Assembly (NCBI RefSeq): GCF_029855125.1
Contig: NZ_CP123229.1
Span: forward strand, 3,330,501-3,394,500
Reading direction: 5' to 3'
DNA from: Methylocapsa sp. D3K7
Lineage (GTDB): Bacteria; Pseudomonadota; Alphaproteobacteria; Rhizobiales; Beijerinckiaceae
DNA length: 64,000 nt
Part shown: positions 1 through 9,571 of the stretch, piece after piece
How the letters are laid out: each line of letters begins with the position of its first letter
Position numbering within the stretch: position 1 is the first letter of the stretch
Made by a program: the position numbers and the translations under genes
Notes under the pieces: model-generated
Database searches by the model: none
What the model saw: the letters and a program-made list of their open reading frames with translations, nothing else
What the model was told of the DNA's origin: nothing

Positions 1-748
1 TCGCCACGATGGCGATGAAGGTGAGAAAACCAGAGCCCGCTGCGAAAGCCAGTGACCCCGCCCGTGTCGCCCAGACGGCGGCCGCGCAAATCACAAAGGC
101 GATCAAGCATGCGGCCATTGCAACTGGAAATTTCTTTCGAGTTTTGCTTGTTCCGGAGCGGCGAGTCTCGTGTCGCTCAAAAACAAGCATGGCGCAAGCG
201 GCCGTCAGGGTTACACCAAGACAGGCGCAGTCGCGCGCTTCATCGCGCATCGCGAGAACATTGAGCCCGAAAAGATCTCGCAAAAGGGAGGCGACGGAGA
301 TGAAGACGGTAACCGCCGTCGCGCCAATCAGCAGCGATTCGGCACGGTCGCGATTGATCGCGACCGCCGCCGCCAGCGCGACCATGCCGACCGCCGACAG
401 ATAGCTCACAAGGGCCACCGCAGTTGCTCCAATGTCGACGCTAATGCTGCCAAAGACGCCGCGGGTGAAACCGGGGTTCACGCTCGTCCATACGGGATTT
501 GCCAAAAAGGACAACGGCAAGATCTGCACGATCATCAAAACAGCGGGGAAAGCCGCAGCCAAAACAAAGGGCCGCGATATGACCGTGGACATGTGCTCGG
601 CCTCGCCGGGTGCCAATTTGAGGGAGACGAGAATCAGGCCGGCAGCGAGCAACAGCGGAATGAAATAAGGAATAACCGGTCCGCCCACCGTTACGATCGC
701 GGGGCAAAGTGCGAGGAGTCCAAGAAGGATGGCTAGGGCGAAGGGCAT
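1..748 (-). CDS. Polytopic membrane protein, O-antigen ligase/polymerase-like (partial)
   Basis: The minus strand is open from an ATG at 748 to the window edge, about 249 residues, so the C-terminus is missing. The visible part is a run of hydrophobic segments starting at the first residue (MPFALAILLGLLALCPAIV), with further probable membrane spans near residues 25-40, 55-75, 95-120, 130-150, 175-190 and 215-245, separated by short basic loops. This topology, and the two nucleotide-sugar genes beside it on the same strand, fit a Wzy/O-antigen-ligase or exopolysaccharide polymerase type protein of the inner membrane. No family-specific motif is visible because the large periplasmic loop typical of the ligases would lie beyond the edge. 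The gene is certain; the function is inferred from topology and neighbours. Confidence 0.7.
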   Translation of the reverse strand, partial: MPFALAILLGLLALCPAIVTVGGPVIPYFIPLLLAAGLILVSLKLAPGEAEHMSTVISRPFVLAAAFPAVLMIVQILPLSFLANPVWTSVNPGFTRGVFGSISVDIGATAVALVSYLSAVGMVALAAAVAINRDRAESLLIGATAVTVFISVASLLRDLFGLNVLAMRDEARDCACLGVTLTAACAMLVFERHETRRSGTSKTRKKFPVAMAACLIAFVICAAAVWATRAGSLAFAAGSGFLTFIAIVA

Positions 749-820
749 GGATTTATAATGTTCTGGGAGGAATTGAAACGGGCTTAATGATCGCGGTGAT
801 ACAGGAGATTTCCCCGCAAG

Positions 821-1798
821 TCACGTGGCTGCTGGGAGACTGGGGGCTTTGCGGGATTCCGTCTCCGCGTACCACCGGTAAACTTCCCGGATGCCCTCCT
901 CGAGGCCTGTTTTTGGTCGCCAGCCGAGCGCCGCCAATCGGCTTGAATCCATCATCTTGCGGGGCGCGCCATCCGGCTTGCTGCGATCGAATATAAGTTT
1001 TCCGCCGAACTCCGCCGCCCGTCCCACCATCTCCGCAAGTTCGCGGATGCTGACGTCGAAGCCGGCGCCACAATTGATCGGTTCGCTCACGACATAGTGA
1101 TCCATCAAAAATACCACGGCGTCCGCCAGGTCATTGGCATGAAGAAACTCCCGCAAAGGTGTACCGGTGCCCCAGATGACAACCTCGGCGTCGCCAGCCG
1201 CCTTGGCCGCATGGAATTTGCGGATGAGGGCGGGTAAGACATGGCTGGTTGAAAGATCGAAATTGTCGTTCTGGCCATAGAGATTGCAGGGAATGACGCT
1301 GATGTAGCTGCGGCCATACTGGCGCGCGAGCGCTTGGCACATTTTGATGCCGGCGATTTTCGCGATTGCGTACCATTCGTTGGTTGGCTCAAGCGGTCCG
1401 GTCAACAGGGCGTCTTCCTTGATCGGTTGCGCCGCGAATTTTGGGTAGATGCAGGAGGATGCAAGAAAGATTAACCGCTCGACACCGGCGAGATGGGCGG
1501 CTTGAATGACATTTGTTTCAATCGCGAGGTTATCGAAGAGGAAATCCGCGGGACAGGAGTCATTGGCGAGGATTCCGCCAACCTTGGCCGCGGCGAGGAT
1601 AATGACATCCGGTTTGGCCCATGCCACCCATTGCCGGACGGTGTCTTGCTCGCGCAGATCGACATCCCGGCGGTCCACTGTAAGAAGTTCGGCGTCAACC
1701 TCTGCGAGGCGGCGCAGGATCGCCGATCCAACCATTCCGCGATGGCCGGCGACCCAGATCTTCCGTTTGGCAGTTGCATGGACCGCGAAATTTCCCAT
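821..1798 (-). CDS. fcl: GDP-L-fucose synthase
   Basis: An extended short-chain dehydrogenase of 325 residues that converts GDP-4-keto-6-deoxymannose to GDP-L-fucose with NADPH in the cytoplasm. The N-terminal nucleotide-binding motif reads GHRGMVG (residues 18-24), typical of the Fcl/WcaG group. The SSCIYP stretch (114-119) supplies the catalytic serine, and Y143 with K147 form the YxxxK pair (EWYAIAK). Length matches the family (about 310-325). It lies 173 bases downstream of the GDP-mannose epimerase-like gene on the same strand and upstream of a membrane polysaccharide gene, so the three probably make a fucose- or galactose-containing surface glycan. The ATG at 1798 has only a weak purine-rich ribosome site; a start a few codons later is possible. 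Confidence 0.93.
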   Translation of the reverse strand: MGNFAVHATAKRKIWVAGHRGMVGSAILRRLAEVDAELLTVDRRDVDLREQDTVRQWVAWAKPDVIILAAAKVGGILANDSCPADFLFDNLAIETNVIQAAHLAGVERLIFLASSCIYPKFAAQPIKEDALLTGPLEPTNEWYAIAKIAGIKMCQALARQYGRSYISVIPCNLYGQNDNFDLSTSHVLPALIRKFHAAKAAGDAEVVIWGTGTPLREFLHANDLADAVVFLMDHYVVSEPINCGAGFDVSIRELAEMVGRAAEFGGKLIFDRSKPDGAPRKMMDSSRLAALGWRPKTGLEEGIREVYRWYAETESRKAPSLPAAT

Positions 1799-1971
1799 AA
1801 AATATTCTTCGGGTTCGGCCGCGTATTTTTGTCACGATTGCACCGGGATTTGCCGGTTATTTTCGTAGCTGCAAACGCGCCTCGCAAAGCTTCAACCCCG
1901 GGTCACCCTTTACTCGTAAGAGAAGGCTAACGCTGCGTCCGGCTTACGCGAGAAACGCTGCCGAATCAGCC

Positions 1972-2940
1972 TCAAGCTGCGTTGCGAAGGACCTGCCTTT
2001 CAATCCAGGCATAAGTGTATTCCAAACCCGTGCGCAGAGGCTGCGCCGGAGCCCAGCCCAGCCGGTCCTTGATCAAGCGGTTGTTTGAATTCCGCCCCCG
2101 GACGCCCGTTGGCCCAGGCTTATGTTCAACATCCAGCTGTTTGCCAGAAATGTCCATAACGACGCGGGCGAGCTCATTGATTGTCACCATCTCTTCAGAA
2201 CCGATGTTGACCGGGCCGGTGAAGCCCGAGCGCATCAGGCGGGTCGTGCCTTCGAGGCACTCGTCGATGTATAAAAACGAACGGGTCTGCAGACCGTCCC
2301 CCCACATCTCGATAGAGCCGCCATTGCGGGCAGAGGCAACCTTACGGCAGATGGCCGCCGGCGCTTTTTCCTTGCCGCCCGTCCAAGTCCCTTCCGGTCC
2401 GAAGATATTGTGATAGCGGGCGATGCGGACTTGAATGCCAAAATTCCGCTGATACGCAAGATACAGCCGCTCGCTAAATAGCTTCTCCCAGCCATATTCG
2501 CTGTCCGGCGCGGCAGGATAGGCGCTTTCCTCGGCGCAGTTCGGATTGTCGGGATCTTCCTGATTGTAAGCTGGATACATGCAGGCGGAGGACGAATAAA
2601 AAATGCGCTTGATATTTCGTTTATGGCACGCATCCAGCACATTGAGATTCACGGTGGACGAATTGTGCATGATGTCGGCGTCGTTCTCGCCCGTGAAGAT
2701 GTACCCGGCGCCGCCCATGTCCGCTGCGAGCTGATAAACTTCATCAAAACGCCGGTCGATAATTTGCCGGCAGAAGCCCGCATCCCGCAGATCGCCGATC
2801 ACAAAATCATCGGCCGCGGTTTCCGAGAATTCATTGAATTTAAGATCGACACCCCGGACCCAGAAGCCTTCGTTCTTCAGGCGGCGCACCAGATGACCCC
2901 CAATGAAGCCACCGGCTCCAAGCACAAGAGCAGCTTTCAA
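1972..2940 (-). CDS. GDP-mannose 3,5-epimerase-like NAD-dependent epimerase
   Basis: Extended SDR epimerase of 322 residues. I place the start at a TTG (2940), because GGAGG lies five bases upstream of it and the Rossmann motif GAGGFIGG begins at residue 8; an ATG at 3012 would add 24 residues that look non-coding. The stretch containing ADMGGAGY and SSSACMYP (about 116-123), with Y149 and K153 (YGWEK), and the later GTWTGGKEKAPAA segment closely follow the pattern of GDP-mannose 3,5-epimerases, which make GDP-L-galactose or GDP-L-gulose from GDP-mannose. The neighbouring GDP-L-fucose synthase uses the same GDP-mannose-derived pool. The exact product sugar cannot be read from sequence; other NAD-dependent sugar epimerases remain possible. 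Confidence 0.83.
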   Translation of the reverse strand: MKAALVLGAGGFIGGHLVRRLKNEGFWVRGVDLKFNEFSETAADDFVIGDLRDAGFCRQIIDRRFDEVYQLAADMGGAGYIFTGENDADIMHNSSTVNLNVLDACHKRNIKRIFYSSSACMYPAYNQEDPDNPNCAEESAYPAAPDSEYGWEKLFSERLYLAYQRNFGIQVRIARYHNIFGPEGTWTGGKEKAPAAICRKVASARNGGSIEMWGDGLQTRSFLYIDECLEGTTRLMRSGFTGPVNIGSEEMVTINELARVVMDISGKQLDVEHKPGPTGVRGRNSNNRLIKDRLGWAPAQPLRTGLEYTYAWIERQVLRNAA

Positions 2941-3383
2941 TTTTACCTCCGTCGTTATGTTGAAGCGATGCGCGGAACCACGCGAACGTCCATCTTCATG
3001 GCACGTTTCCAAATTCGAACATCAATATGAGTGAAGCAATTCAGATCTAGATAATTTGCGCAAGACCCAACATTGCGGCAATCGAAATCGCGCGGAACTC
3101 CGCAGGCCGGATCAAGGGAACATGGGTTGAACAGCGTCACGCTTCTCACTGCCGGAACAACTTCCCCGGAGGCCCAGTTCGTGCCCCCAGCAACCAAGAC
3201 CGCTTTGTTGAATCCATGCGCCACATCAACCTCAAACTTTGGCCTCCGCGCCGCCAAATATGGAATATTTACAATAACATTCCAACAATAGCACAAATGC
3301 AATGTTTGTGCCTCGCCGCAGGACTGCGTCAAGACCGCGCGGGCGCATGCTGGAGACCGGGATGGCGAAGCATACGGCCCGCG
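2941..3383. other. Intergenic region upstream of the epimerase gene
   Basis: About 440 bases with no convincing gene. A 125-codon minus-strand frame (2955-3332) has no family resemblance. The stretch at about 3240-3310 is AT-rich compared with its surroundings and, read on the minus strand, offers a weak promoter-like pair (TTGCAT, 17 bases, TGTTAT), which would drive the epimerase-fucose synthase genes. I see no terminator with a clear T-tract for the malic enzyme gene. Confidence 0.4.
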
Positions 3384-5672
3384 TTAAGCCTGCCCATCTC
3401 CTTGCGCTTGGGCGACCGAGACAGCCGTCATGTTGATGATGCCGCGCGCCGTCACCGATGGGGTCAGGATGTGAGCTGGCTTGGCGCTGCCAAGGAGAAT
3501 CGGGCCAACCAGCAAAGCGTCGGCCATGATCACCATCATCGTATAGGCAATATTGGCGGCATCGAGGCTTGGCATGATGAGAACATTTGCTTCGCCTTTC
3601 AGACGCGAGGATGGCAGCACGAGGTCGCGCATTGCCTGGGAGAGCGCGGTATTGGCCTGCATCTCGCCATCGGCCTCAAGATCGGGAGCTTGCTTCCGCA
3701 AAATTTCCAGCGCCTCGCGCATTTTAACCGCCGACGGCGCATTTTCGGAACCGAAATCGGAGTGCGAAAGAAGAGCGATCTTCGGCTCGATCCCGAAGCG
3801 GCGGACATGCGCTGCGCACAGCAACGTCATTTCGGCGATCTCGGCCGCGGAAGGATCGCGCCGGACATGCGTATCGGCGAGAAAGAATGCGCCTTTGCTG
3901 GTGATCATGAGGCTCATCGCGGATAGATCCGTCGCGCCAGGAACAAGCCCGATGATGTCCCGGATGTAGCGCAAGCGCGAACCGAAACGTCCGTCGATTC
4001 CGCAGATCAAGGCATCGGCATCGCCGCGCTTCACCGCGATCGCCGCGATCACGGTCGAATTTGTACGCACCAGCGCCCGCGCCGCCTTGGGTGTCACGCC
4101 GCGGCGTCCGGCGCTTTCGAGATAAGCCGTGACGTAATCGCGAAAACGCGGATCATCGTTTGGGTCGACGAGCGTGAAGTCCTTGCCGGGGCGCACGGAC
4201 AGGCCGAACCGGTCAAGGCGGCTCTCGATGACATCGGGACGTCCAACAAGAATCGGATAGGCAATCTCTTGTTCGACGACGGTCTGGGTCGCCCGCAACA
4301 CCCGTTCGTCTTCGCCTTCCGCATAGATCACCCGCTTTGGGCACGCTTTGGCGGCGTGCATGACCGGCTTCATGATAAAGCCGGACCGGAAGATGAAGCG
4401 CGACAAACTTTCATTGTAGGCTTCAAAATCGACGATCGGTTTTTTGGCAATGCCTGAGTCCATCGCGGCCTTCGCGACCGCCGGGGCGATTCGCAAAATC
4501 AAGCGCGGATCGAAGGGCGCCGGAATGAGACTGTCCTTGCCAAAATGCCGGGTTTCGCCGCCATAGGCCTTGGCGACCGCGTCGGAGGGAGGTTCATGCG
4601 CCAATTGGGCGATGGCGCGCGCCGCCGCGAGCTTCATGGCCTCATTGATTCCTGTCGCCGCGACATCGAGCGCCCCACGAAAAATATACGGGAAGCAGAG
4701 GACGTTGTTCACTTGATTGGGAAAATCTGACCGCCCGGTGCAAATCAACGCATCCGGGCGCGCAGCGATCGCCTCACTGGGTTCGATTTCCGGCGTGGGA
4801 TTGGCGAGCGCCATGATCAGCGGCTGGCCGGCCATCTCTTTTGTCATCTCCGGCGTCAAGATACCGCCAGCCGATAGCCCGAGGAAAATATCGGCGCCGC
4901 CGATGACATCCTTGAGAGTTCGCGCGTTGGTGTCCTTTGCATAAATTTCGACATGGCTGTTCATCAGAGCCTTGCGGCCGCGATAAACGACGCCTTCGAT
5001 GTCGGTGACGAATATATTTTCGGTCTTGGCGCCGAGAGTGACGAGAAAATTGAGGCAGGCGAGAGCCGCCGCGCCAGCCCCCGAGGTCACGATCTTGACA
5101 TCGCCGATGGTTTTGCCAGTGATCTCCATGGCATTGAGGATCGCCGCGCCGACGATGATCGCGGTGCCATGCTGATCATCGTGAAACACGGGAATCGACA
5201 TGCGTTCGCGCAGCTTGCGCTCGACCTCGAAACATTCGGGGGCTTTGATATCCTCGAGATTGATACCGCCAAAGGTTGGCTCCAGCGCGGCCACGATATC
5301 GACCAGGCGATCAACATCGTTTTCAGCGACTTCGATATCGAAAACATCGATCCCGGCGAATTTTTTGAAAAGAACCGCCTTGCCTTCCATCACCGGTTTG
5401 CCGGCCAGCGGGCCGATGTTGCCGAGCCCCAAGACCGCGGTCCCATTGGTCAACACCGCGACGAGGTTTTGCCGGATGGTGAGGTCGGCGGCCGCATGGG
5501 GATCGGCGGCGATCGCAAGGCATGCGGCGGCGACGCCTGGCGTATAGGCGAGCGACAGATCATGCTGCGTGGCCAGCGGCTTGGTCGCCACGATCTCAAA
5601 TTTGCCGGGGCGCGGCGAACGGTGGTAGAGCAGCGCGCTTGATGCCAAATCGGAGCTAAGGGCGTCGGTCAT
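3384..5672 (-). CDS. maeB: NADP-dependent malic enzyme with phosphotransacetylase-like C-terminal domain
   Basis: A 762-residue MaeB-type enzyme that decarboxylates malate to pyruvate with NADP. Residues 1 to about 420 hold the malic domain (YTPGVAAAC near residue 43, the metal-binding FHDDQHGTA stretch, then a Rossmann NAD(P) domain around [15 protein letters not shown]). From about 430 to the end is a phosphate acetyl/butaryltransferase-like domain ([12 protein letters not shown] onward), which in this family is regulatory and binds acetyl-CoA rather than acting as an enzyme. Full length agrees with the family (about 750-770). It is transcribed away from panC, from a shared 88-base intergenic region. 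It provides NADPH and pyruvate for gluconeogenic growth on organic acids. Confidence 0.95.
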   Translation of the reverse strand: MTDALSSDLASSALLYHRSPRPGKFEIVATKPLATQHDLSLAYTPGVAAACLAIAADPHAAADLTIRQNLVAVLTNGTAVLGLGNIGPLAGKPVMEGKAVLFKKFAGIDVFDIEVAENDVDRLVDIVAALEPTFGGINLEDIKAPECFEVERKLRERMSIPVFHDDQHGTAIIVGAAILNAMEITGKTIGDVKIVTSGAGAAALACLNFLVTLGAKTENIFVTDIEGVVYRGRKALMNSHVEIYAKDTNARTLKDVIGGADIFLGLSAGGILTPEMTKEMAGQPLIMALANPTPEIEPSEAIAARPDALICTGRSDFPNQVNNVLCFPYIFRGALDVAATGINEAMKLAAARAIAQLAHEPPSDAVAKAYGGETRHFGKDSLIPAPFDPRLILRIAPAVAKAAMDSGIAKKPIVDFEAYNESLSRFIFRSGFIMKPVMHAAKACPKRVIYAEGEDERVLRATQTVVEQEIAYPILVGRPDVIESRLDRFGLSVRPGKDFTLVDPNDDPRFRDYVTAYLESAGRRGVTPKAARALVRTNSTVIAAIAVKRGDADALICGIDGRFGSRLRYIRDIIGLVPGATDLSAMSLMITSKGAFFLADTHVRRDPSAAEIAEMTLLCAAHVRRFGIEPKIALLSHSDFGSENAPSAVKMREALEILRKQAPDLEADGEMQANTALSQAMRDLVLPSSRLKGEANVLIMPSLDAANIAYTMMVIMADALLVGPILLGSAKPAHILTPSVTARGIINMTAVSVAQAQGDGQA

Positions 5673-5760
5673 GTACGGGCTTTCTTGCGGGGATCAAATC
5701 CGGGATAGACCGGCCCCGTGCCTATGTCCACCATCGTATGGGTTCCGCTTTCAACTTTAA

Positions 5761-6642
5761 ATGCAGACGGTTCGTCTTTACATGGCAGCAGGCACAAGCC
5801 CGTTTGAAATCGCACATGACGTGACAAGCCTCAGGGTGCGGCTTGCGGAGTGGCGGCGTGAGGGTGAGACGATCGGCCTCGTGCCGACGATGGGCGCGTT
5901 GCATGCCGGGCATATGTCGCTTGTCGATGAAGCAAAAAAACACGCGCGCAGAATCGTTTTGTCGATTTTTGTCAACCCCACTCAGTTCGCGCCATCGGAA
6001 GATTTTTCCGCCTATCCGCGAACTCTGGACGCCGATGTGGAGAAATTCGCGGCGGCTGGGGGTGACTTGGTTTTTGCGCCTGTACAAGCGCACATCTATC
6101 CGCCAGGCTTTGCCACGACGCTCTCTATGCGCGGCCCGGCAACGGCGGGGCTGGAAGACCGATGCCGTCCAACCCATTTTGCCGGCGTCGCAACCATCAT
6201 TGCGAAGCTCTTCAATCTTTGCCGCCCGGATGCCGCGATATTTGGTGAGAAGGACTATCAGCAGCTGAAAGTCGTGCAGCGGATGGCCCGCGATCTCGAT
6301 TTCGAAACGCGTGTTATCGGGGTGCCGACAATGCGCGAGCGAGATGGTCTCGCGCTGTCGTCGCGCAACGTCTATTTGTCCGCAAAAGAACGCGCTGCCG
6401 CACCCGCGCTTTACGCGGCGCTCGCCCGCTGCGCGCGCGAAATCAAAGAAGGAGTTGCGATCGAGACGGCTCTCGAAACTGCCCGGAAAGAGGTCACCGC
6501 GGCGGGGTTCGCCATCGATTACATCGAAGCCCGCCACGCGGACACATTGGCGCCCATCGCGTCGCGCGAGGCGGGGCCGGTCCGGCTGCTCGCAGCAGCT
6601 GCATTGGGGAAAACCCGGCTTATCGACAACATCGGTCTTTAA
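5761..6642 (+). CDS. panC: Pantoate--beta-alanine ligase
   Basis: Joins pantoate and beta-alanine with ATP to give pantothenate, the coenzyme A precursor. The 293-residue product carries the HIGH-like nucleotide-binding motif PTMGALHAGH (residues 42-51), the FVNPTQF stretch that follows, the GEKDYQQL segment, and a downstream MRERDGLALSSRN stretch equivalent to the KMSKS loop. Length is standard (about 280-290). An alternative ATG seven codons on (5782) would give a start closer to many homologues. No panB is adjacent; the MFS gene follows on the same strand after about 80 bases. Confidence 0.95.
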   Translation: MQTVRLYMAAGTSPFEIAHDVTSLRVRLAEWRREGETIGLVPTMGALHAGHMSLVDEAKKHARRIVLSIFVNPTQFAPSEDFSAYPRTLDADVEKFAAAGGDLVFAPVQAHIYPPGFATTLSMRGPATAGLEDRCRPTHFAGVATIIAKLFNLCRPDAAIFGEKDYQQLKVVQRMARDLDFETRVIGVPTMRERDGLALSSRNVYLSAKERAAAPALYAALARCAREIKEGVAIETALETARKEVTAAGFAIDYIEARHADTLAPIASREAGPVRLLAAAALGKTRLIDNIGL

Positions 6643-6725
6643 ATCGTTTCCCGAGTATATCCTTATTGGCAACGGCACGCTCGATCGTGCTCCATCTCGT
6701 TCCATGCCGTTGCAGAGGAGCAACC

Positions 6726-7961
6726 ATGCTTCAAACGTTGCGTGACCTTACGCCGAAGCAGCGCGGCACGGTTTTGGCGAGCTATCTCGGCTGGACGCTC
6801 GACGCGTTCGATTTCTTCATTCTTGTTTTCGTCATGGAAGATATCGCCAAGGAATTTGGTGCGAATATCACGGACGTTACCTTCGCGATCTTTCTGACGC
6901 TCGCGGCACGGCCGCTCGGCGCGCTCCTCTTCGGCCTCGCCGCCGACCGGTTTGGCCGGCGGCCCGTGCTGATGGTCAATATTCTTGCCTATTCCTTGCT
7001 CGGATTTGCCTCCGGCTTCGCCCCGAGCCTTGCCGCGCTTCTCGTCATTCGCGCGCTTTTTGGGGTGGCCATGGGGGGCGAATGGGGCGTCGGCGCTTCG
7101 CTGACCATGGAAAGCATTCCGCCCCGCACGCGCGGCGCGGTGTCGGGCCTCCTCCAGACGGGGTACCCCAGCGGCTACTTGATCGCCTCGATTGTCTATT
7201 TCGCTCTGTACGGCGTGATCGGCTGGCGCGGCATGTTCATGGTTGGCGCGCTGCCCGCGCTGCTCGTCGTCTATATTCGTGCCAAGGTCGATGAATCACC
7301 AGCATTCCTGGCGAGAACCTCCGTCAGGCACGAGCCCAGCCTCATGCGAACGCTGCGCGATAATGCCGGGCGCTTCCTCTATGTCGTCGTGCTGATGACT
7401 GCTTTCAATTTTTTCAGCCATGGCACGCAAGACCTCTACCCGACCTTCTTGCGGCAGCAACATCACTTTGATCCGCACACTGTCGGTCTTATCGCGATCG
7501 TCTACAACATCGGCGCGATCCTTGGCGGCATCACTTTTGGCACCTTATCGGAGAGGATTGGCCGGCGCCGGGGCATCGTGATCGCGGCGCTTGGCGCACT
7601 TCTGATTATTCCGCTATGGGCCTATGGCACGAGCCCCGTCACGCTTGCCACCGGGGCCTTCCTGATGCAATTCGCGGTGCAGGGGGCGTGGGGCATTGTG
7701 CCGGTGCATCTCAATGAATTGTCTCCGCATGAAATACGCGGAACTTTCCCAGGCTTTGCCTATCAGACCGGCAATCTGCTCGCTTCGGCGAACGCGACCA
7801 TTCAGGCATCTGTTGCCCATGCCAATGGCGGGAATTATGCTTTCGCGCTGGCTCTCGTCGCGGCGATTGTCGCGGTGGTCCTCGCAGCGTTGACCGCGCT
7901 CGGCATCGAAGCGCGGGGCGTCAAATTTCCGGGTGGCCCGGACAATCCCATGGACGCTTAG
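6726..7961 (+). CDS. MFS transporter, sialate/lactate (SHS) type
   Basis: A 411-residue 12-helix major facilitator carrier of the inner membrane. The start at 6726 is preceded by GAGGAG (6715-6720); the open frame reaches further back but lacks an earlier ribosome site. The helix 2-3 loop carries the MFS signature ([11 protein letters not shown]), repeated in the second half as [12 protein letters not shown]. The N-terminal segment [10 protein letters not shown] and the [11 protein letters not shown] segment are characteristic of the sialate:H+ symporter group that includes lactate and pyruvate carriers. A monocarboxylate would fit the nearby malic enzyme, but the substrate is an inference. 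The acylphosphatase gene begins two bases after the stop, so the two are probably co-transcribed. Confidence 0.85.
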   Translation: MLQTLRDLTPKQRGTVLASYLGWTLDAFDFFILVFVMEDIAKEFGANITDVTFAIFLTLAARPLGALLFGLAADRFGRRPVLMVNILAYSLLGFASGFAPSLAALLVIRALFGVAMGGEWGVGASLTMESIPPRTRGAVSGLLQTGYPSGYLIASIVYFALYGVIGWRGMFMVGALPALLVVYIRAKVDESPAFLARTSVRHEPSLMRTLRDNAGRFLYVVVLMTAFNFFSHGTQDLYPTFLRQQHHFDPHTVGLIAIVYNIGAILGGITFGTLSERIGRRRGIVIAALGALLIIPLWAYGTSPVTLATGAFLMQFAVQGAWGIVPVHLNELSPHEIRGTFPGFAYQTGNLLASANATIQASVAHANGGNYAFALALVAAIVAVVLAALTALGIEARGVKFPGGPDNPMDA

Positions 7962-7963
7962 GT

Positions 7964-8266
7964 ATGGTCAGGCCCAGCGAAAGGATCGTCCAGGTGACGA
8001 TCAGCGGCCGGGTCCAGGGTGTCGGCTATCGCTTCTGGGTAGAAAGGGAAGCCGCCGCGCGGGGCATTCGCGGCTGGGTACGAAACCGGTCGAACGGCGA
8101 TGTCGAAGCGCTTTTTGCTGGCGACCCGGATGCGGTGGAGGCGCTTTGCGCCGCATGCTGGCGGGGTCCCTCGCACGCCAGGGTCGCCCATGTGGAGGTC
8201 ACGCACGCCAGTGCGGCAGCGCTCGCCGAATTGGGCGCGGGATTCTGCCAAATAGCAACGCTTTAG
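7964..8266 (+). CDS. acyP: Acylphosphatase
   Basis: A 100-residue enzyme that hydrolyses acyl phosphates such as carbamoyl or acetyl phosphate. The catalytic arginine is in [11 protein letters not shown] (R23) and the catalytic asparagine in [10 protein letters not shown] (N41), the same numbering as in classical acylphosphatases. It starts two bases after the stop of the MFS gene, so its translation is likely coupled to it. The C-terminal part has extra alanine-rich residues but no second domain. Confidence 0.93.
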   Translation: MVRPSERIVQVTISGRVQGVGYRFWVEREAAARGIRGWVRNRSNGDVEALFAGDPDAVEALCAACWRGPSHARVAHVEVTHASAAALAELGAGFCQIATL

Positions 8267-8287
8267 TACTCACGCTCCTAGAACAAG

Positions 8288-9313
8288 TCATGTACGATCG
8301 GAGGCCGTGAATTCAAGGGACGCTGACGGATCAGCTTCGCCAAGACCAGAAGCTGTGCCATTTGCGATGTGATCGGCGGATTCGCCGGGCAAAAATGCGT
8401 CAAAGGCCGCCCAGAAACACTCGCGGAAGGAATCTTTTTCCATCAGGATTTCGTGCCGGGCGTGCGGCAAGGTGATGCATTTGCCGGCCTTAAGGCGGCT
8501 GGCGAACTGTTCCACCGACGCCGTATCGACCAAACGGTCGCCGCCCCCCGCCAAGATCAAGACTGGGGTTAAAATGCGGCGCGGATATTCCACATCCTCG
8601 AAGCGCCGCATGAGCAGGAAAGCAGCATTGGTCCAGCCGATCGTTGGATCGGCGATGGCAAGATCGGGCGCCGCCTTGAGGATCGCCGCGCCGCGCGCAT
8701 GGCGCCCTGGATCGGAGGTCAAGACATTGCCTTCGAAGTTCAGCGACATGTAGGGGACTGGGCCGCCGCCCGGCACGAAGCGGCGGCCTTGGCCGAGCAT
8801 GACCATTGCCTTGACGAAAAACCGCTTGGCAGCCCCGAAGCGCAGCCCGTAGATATTGATCATGGGCGATGTCAGCACCATGCGCGCGAATGGCAGGCGG
8901 CCGCTATGCGCCATGGATAACGCGACCGCGCCGCCCATGGAATGGCCGAGTGCGAACCACGGTGGCCGGCAGTATGGTGCGACGACCTGTTGAATCAAGG
9001 CGTTGAGATCGCGCTCATAGGCCCGGAAACTGCCTATATGGCCTTTGCGGGGGTTGTTCGTGAGGCGGCCCGAGAGTCCTTGCCCACGCCAGTCCAAAAT
9101 CGCGACATCGAAGTGCCGGCTGAGCAATTCGCCAATAACCTCGAAGTATTTTTCAATGAATTCCGTCCGCCCCGGAATGATCACAATCGTTCCAGCGCAA
9201 GCCTCGCCGCAACTCCAGCGCGCCGTCCGTAAGGTCCAGTTGTCGCGAGTCGTGATGGGCGCGGCGACGGCGCCGGGCGGTGCCGGATTTTCCAAAATCG
9301 AACAAAGTTCCAT
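8288..9313 (-). CDS. Alpha/beta hydrolase, lysophospholipase (PldB/serine aminopeptidase S33) type
   Basis: A 341-residue alpha/beta-hydrolase. The nucleophile elbow GHSMGGA places the catalytic serine at residue 125; the acid is probably in GGGDRLVD (about 272) and the histidine in HARHEIL (about 302). The N-terminal segment WRGQGLSGR is typical of the monoglyceride lipase/lysophospholipase L2 group (Hydrolase_4). No signal peptide is seen, so it is likely cytoplasmic or membrane-associated, acting on lysophospholipids or acylglycerols. It converges with the acylphosphatase gene and is divergent from the heat-shock gene. Confidence 0.85.
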   Translation of the reverse strand: MELCSILENPAPPGAVAAPITTRDNWTLRTARWSCGEACAGTIVIIPGRTEFIEKYFEVIGELLSRHFDVAILDWRGQGLSGRLTNNPRKGHIGSFRAYERDLNALIQQVVAPYCRPPWFALGHSMGGAVALSMAHSGRLPFARMVLTSPMINIYGLRFGAAKRFFVKAMVMLGQGRRFVPGGGPVPYMSLNFEGNVLTSDPGRHARGAAILKAAPDLAIADPTIGWTNAAFLLMRRFEDVEYPRRILTPVLILAGGGDRLVDTASVEQFASRLKAGKCITLPHARHEILMEKDSFRECFWAAFDAFLPGESADHIANGTASGLGEADPSASLEFTASDRT

Positions 9314-9431
9314 CGCGAAATTTCGTAGCTCCTGGGCGGTCCCTGCTAGCGCTCCCAGGACGAAATGGAAACCTCCCCGAGCTGCCCGCGCCTCTTTATC
9401 TTAACGGCGATATTTTTGCTTGTCTTGTCCT

Positions 9432-9459
9432 CTTGCAACACCGGCCCCTCTCCCTAAAT
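9432..9459 (+). promoter_or_regulatory. Candidate heat-shock (RpoH) promoter for the Hsp20 gene
   Basis: CTTGCAA (9432-9438), a 13-base spacer, then CCCTAAAT (9452-9459). This resembles the sigma-32 consensus (CTTGAA, 13-17 bases, CCCCATNT). It would give a 5' leader of about 105 bases before the Hsp20 start codon, which fits the leader element listed separately. Confidence 0.55.
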
Positions 9460-9465
9460 CAAGAT

Positions 9466-9571
9466 TGCGCGGGCCTGTTTAGGACGCGCACTCTAGGCTG
9501 GTCGTCGGTGTGGCGGCCGGTGACTTAATTGGTGCAACCACTCTTGTCGCTTCATCAAGGAGGATAGCGAG
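9466..9571 (+). promoter_or_regulatory. Candidate ROSE-like RNA thermometer leader of the Hsp20 gene
   Basis: The leader between the predicted heat-shock promoter and the ATG ends in a short hairpin masking the ribosome site. UCGCU (9547-9551) fits the UYGCU core of rhizobial ROSE elements and can pair with AGGA (9561-9564) of the AAGGAGGA ribosome site, leaving one unpaired G and a nine-base loop. ROSE elements control small heat-shock genes in rhizobia by melting at high temperature. The upstream hairpins of a full ROSE element were not modelled. Confidence 0.5.

Noticed and set aside
2955-3332. A 125-codon minus-strand frame upstream of the epimerase gene
   Set aside because: No motif, no ribosome site, and it overlaps the likely promoter region of the polysaccharide operon.
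5722-6723. A 333-codon minus-strand frame across panC
   Set aside because: panC on the plus strand has all its motifs; the antisense frame shows no family resemblance.
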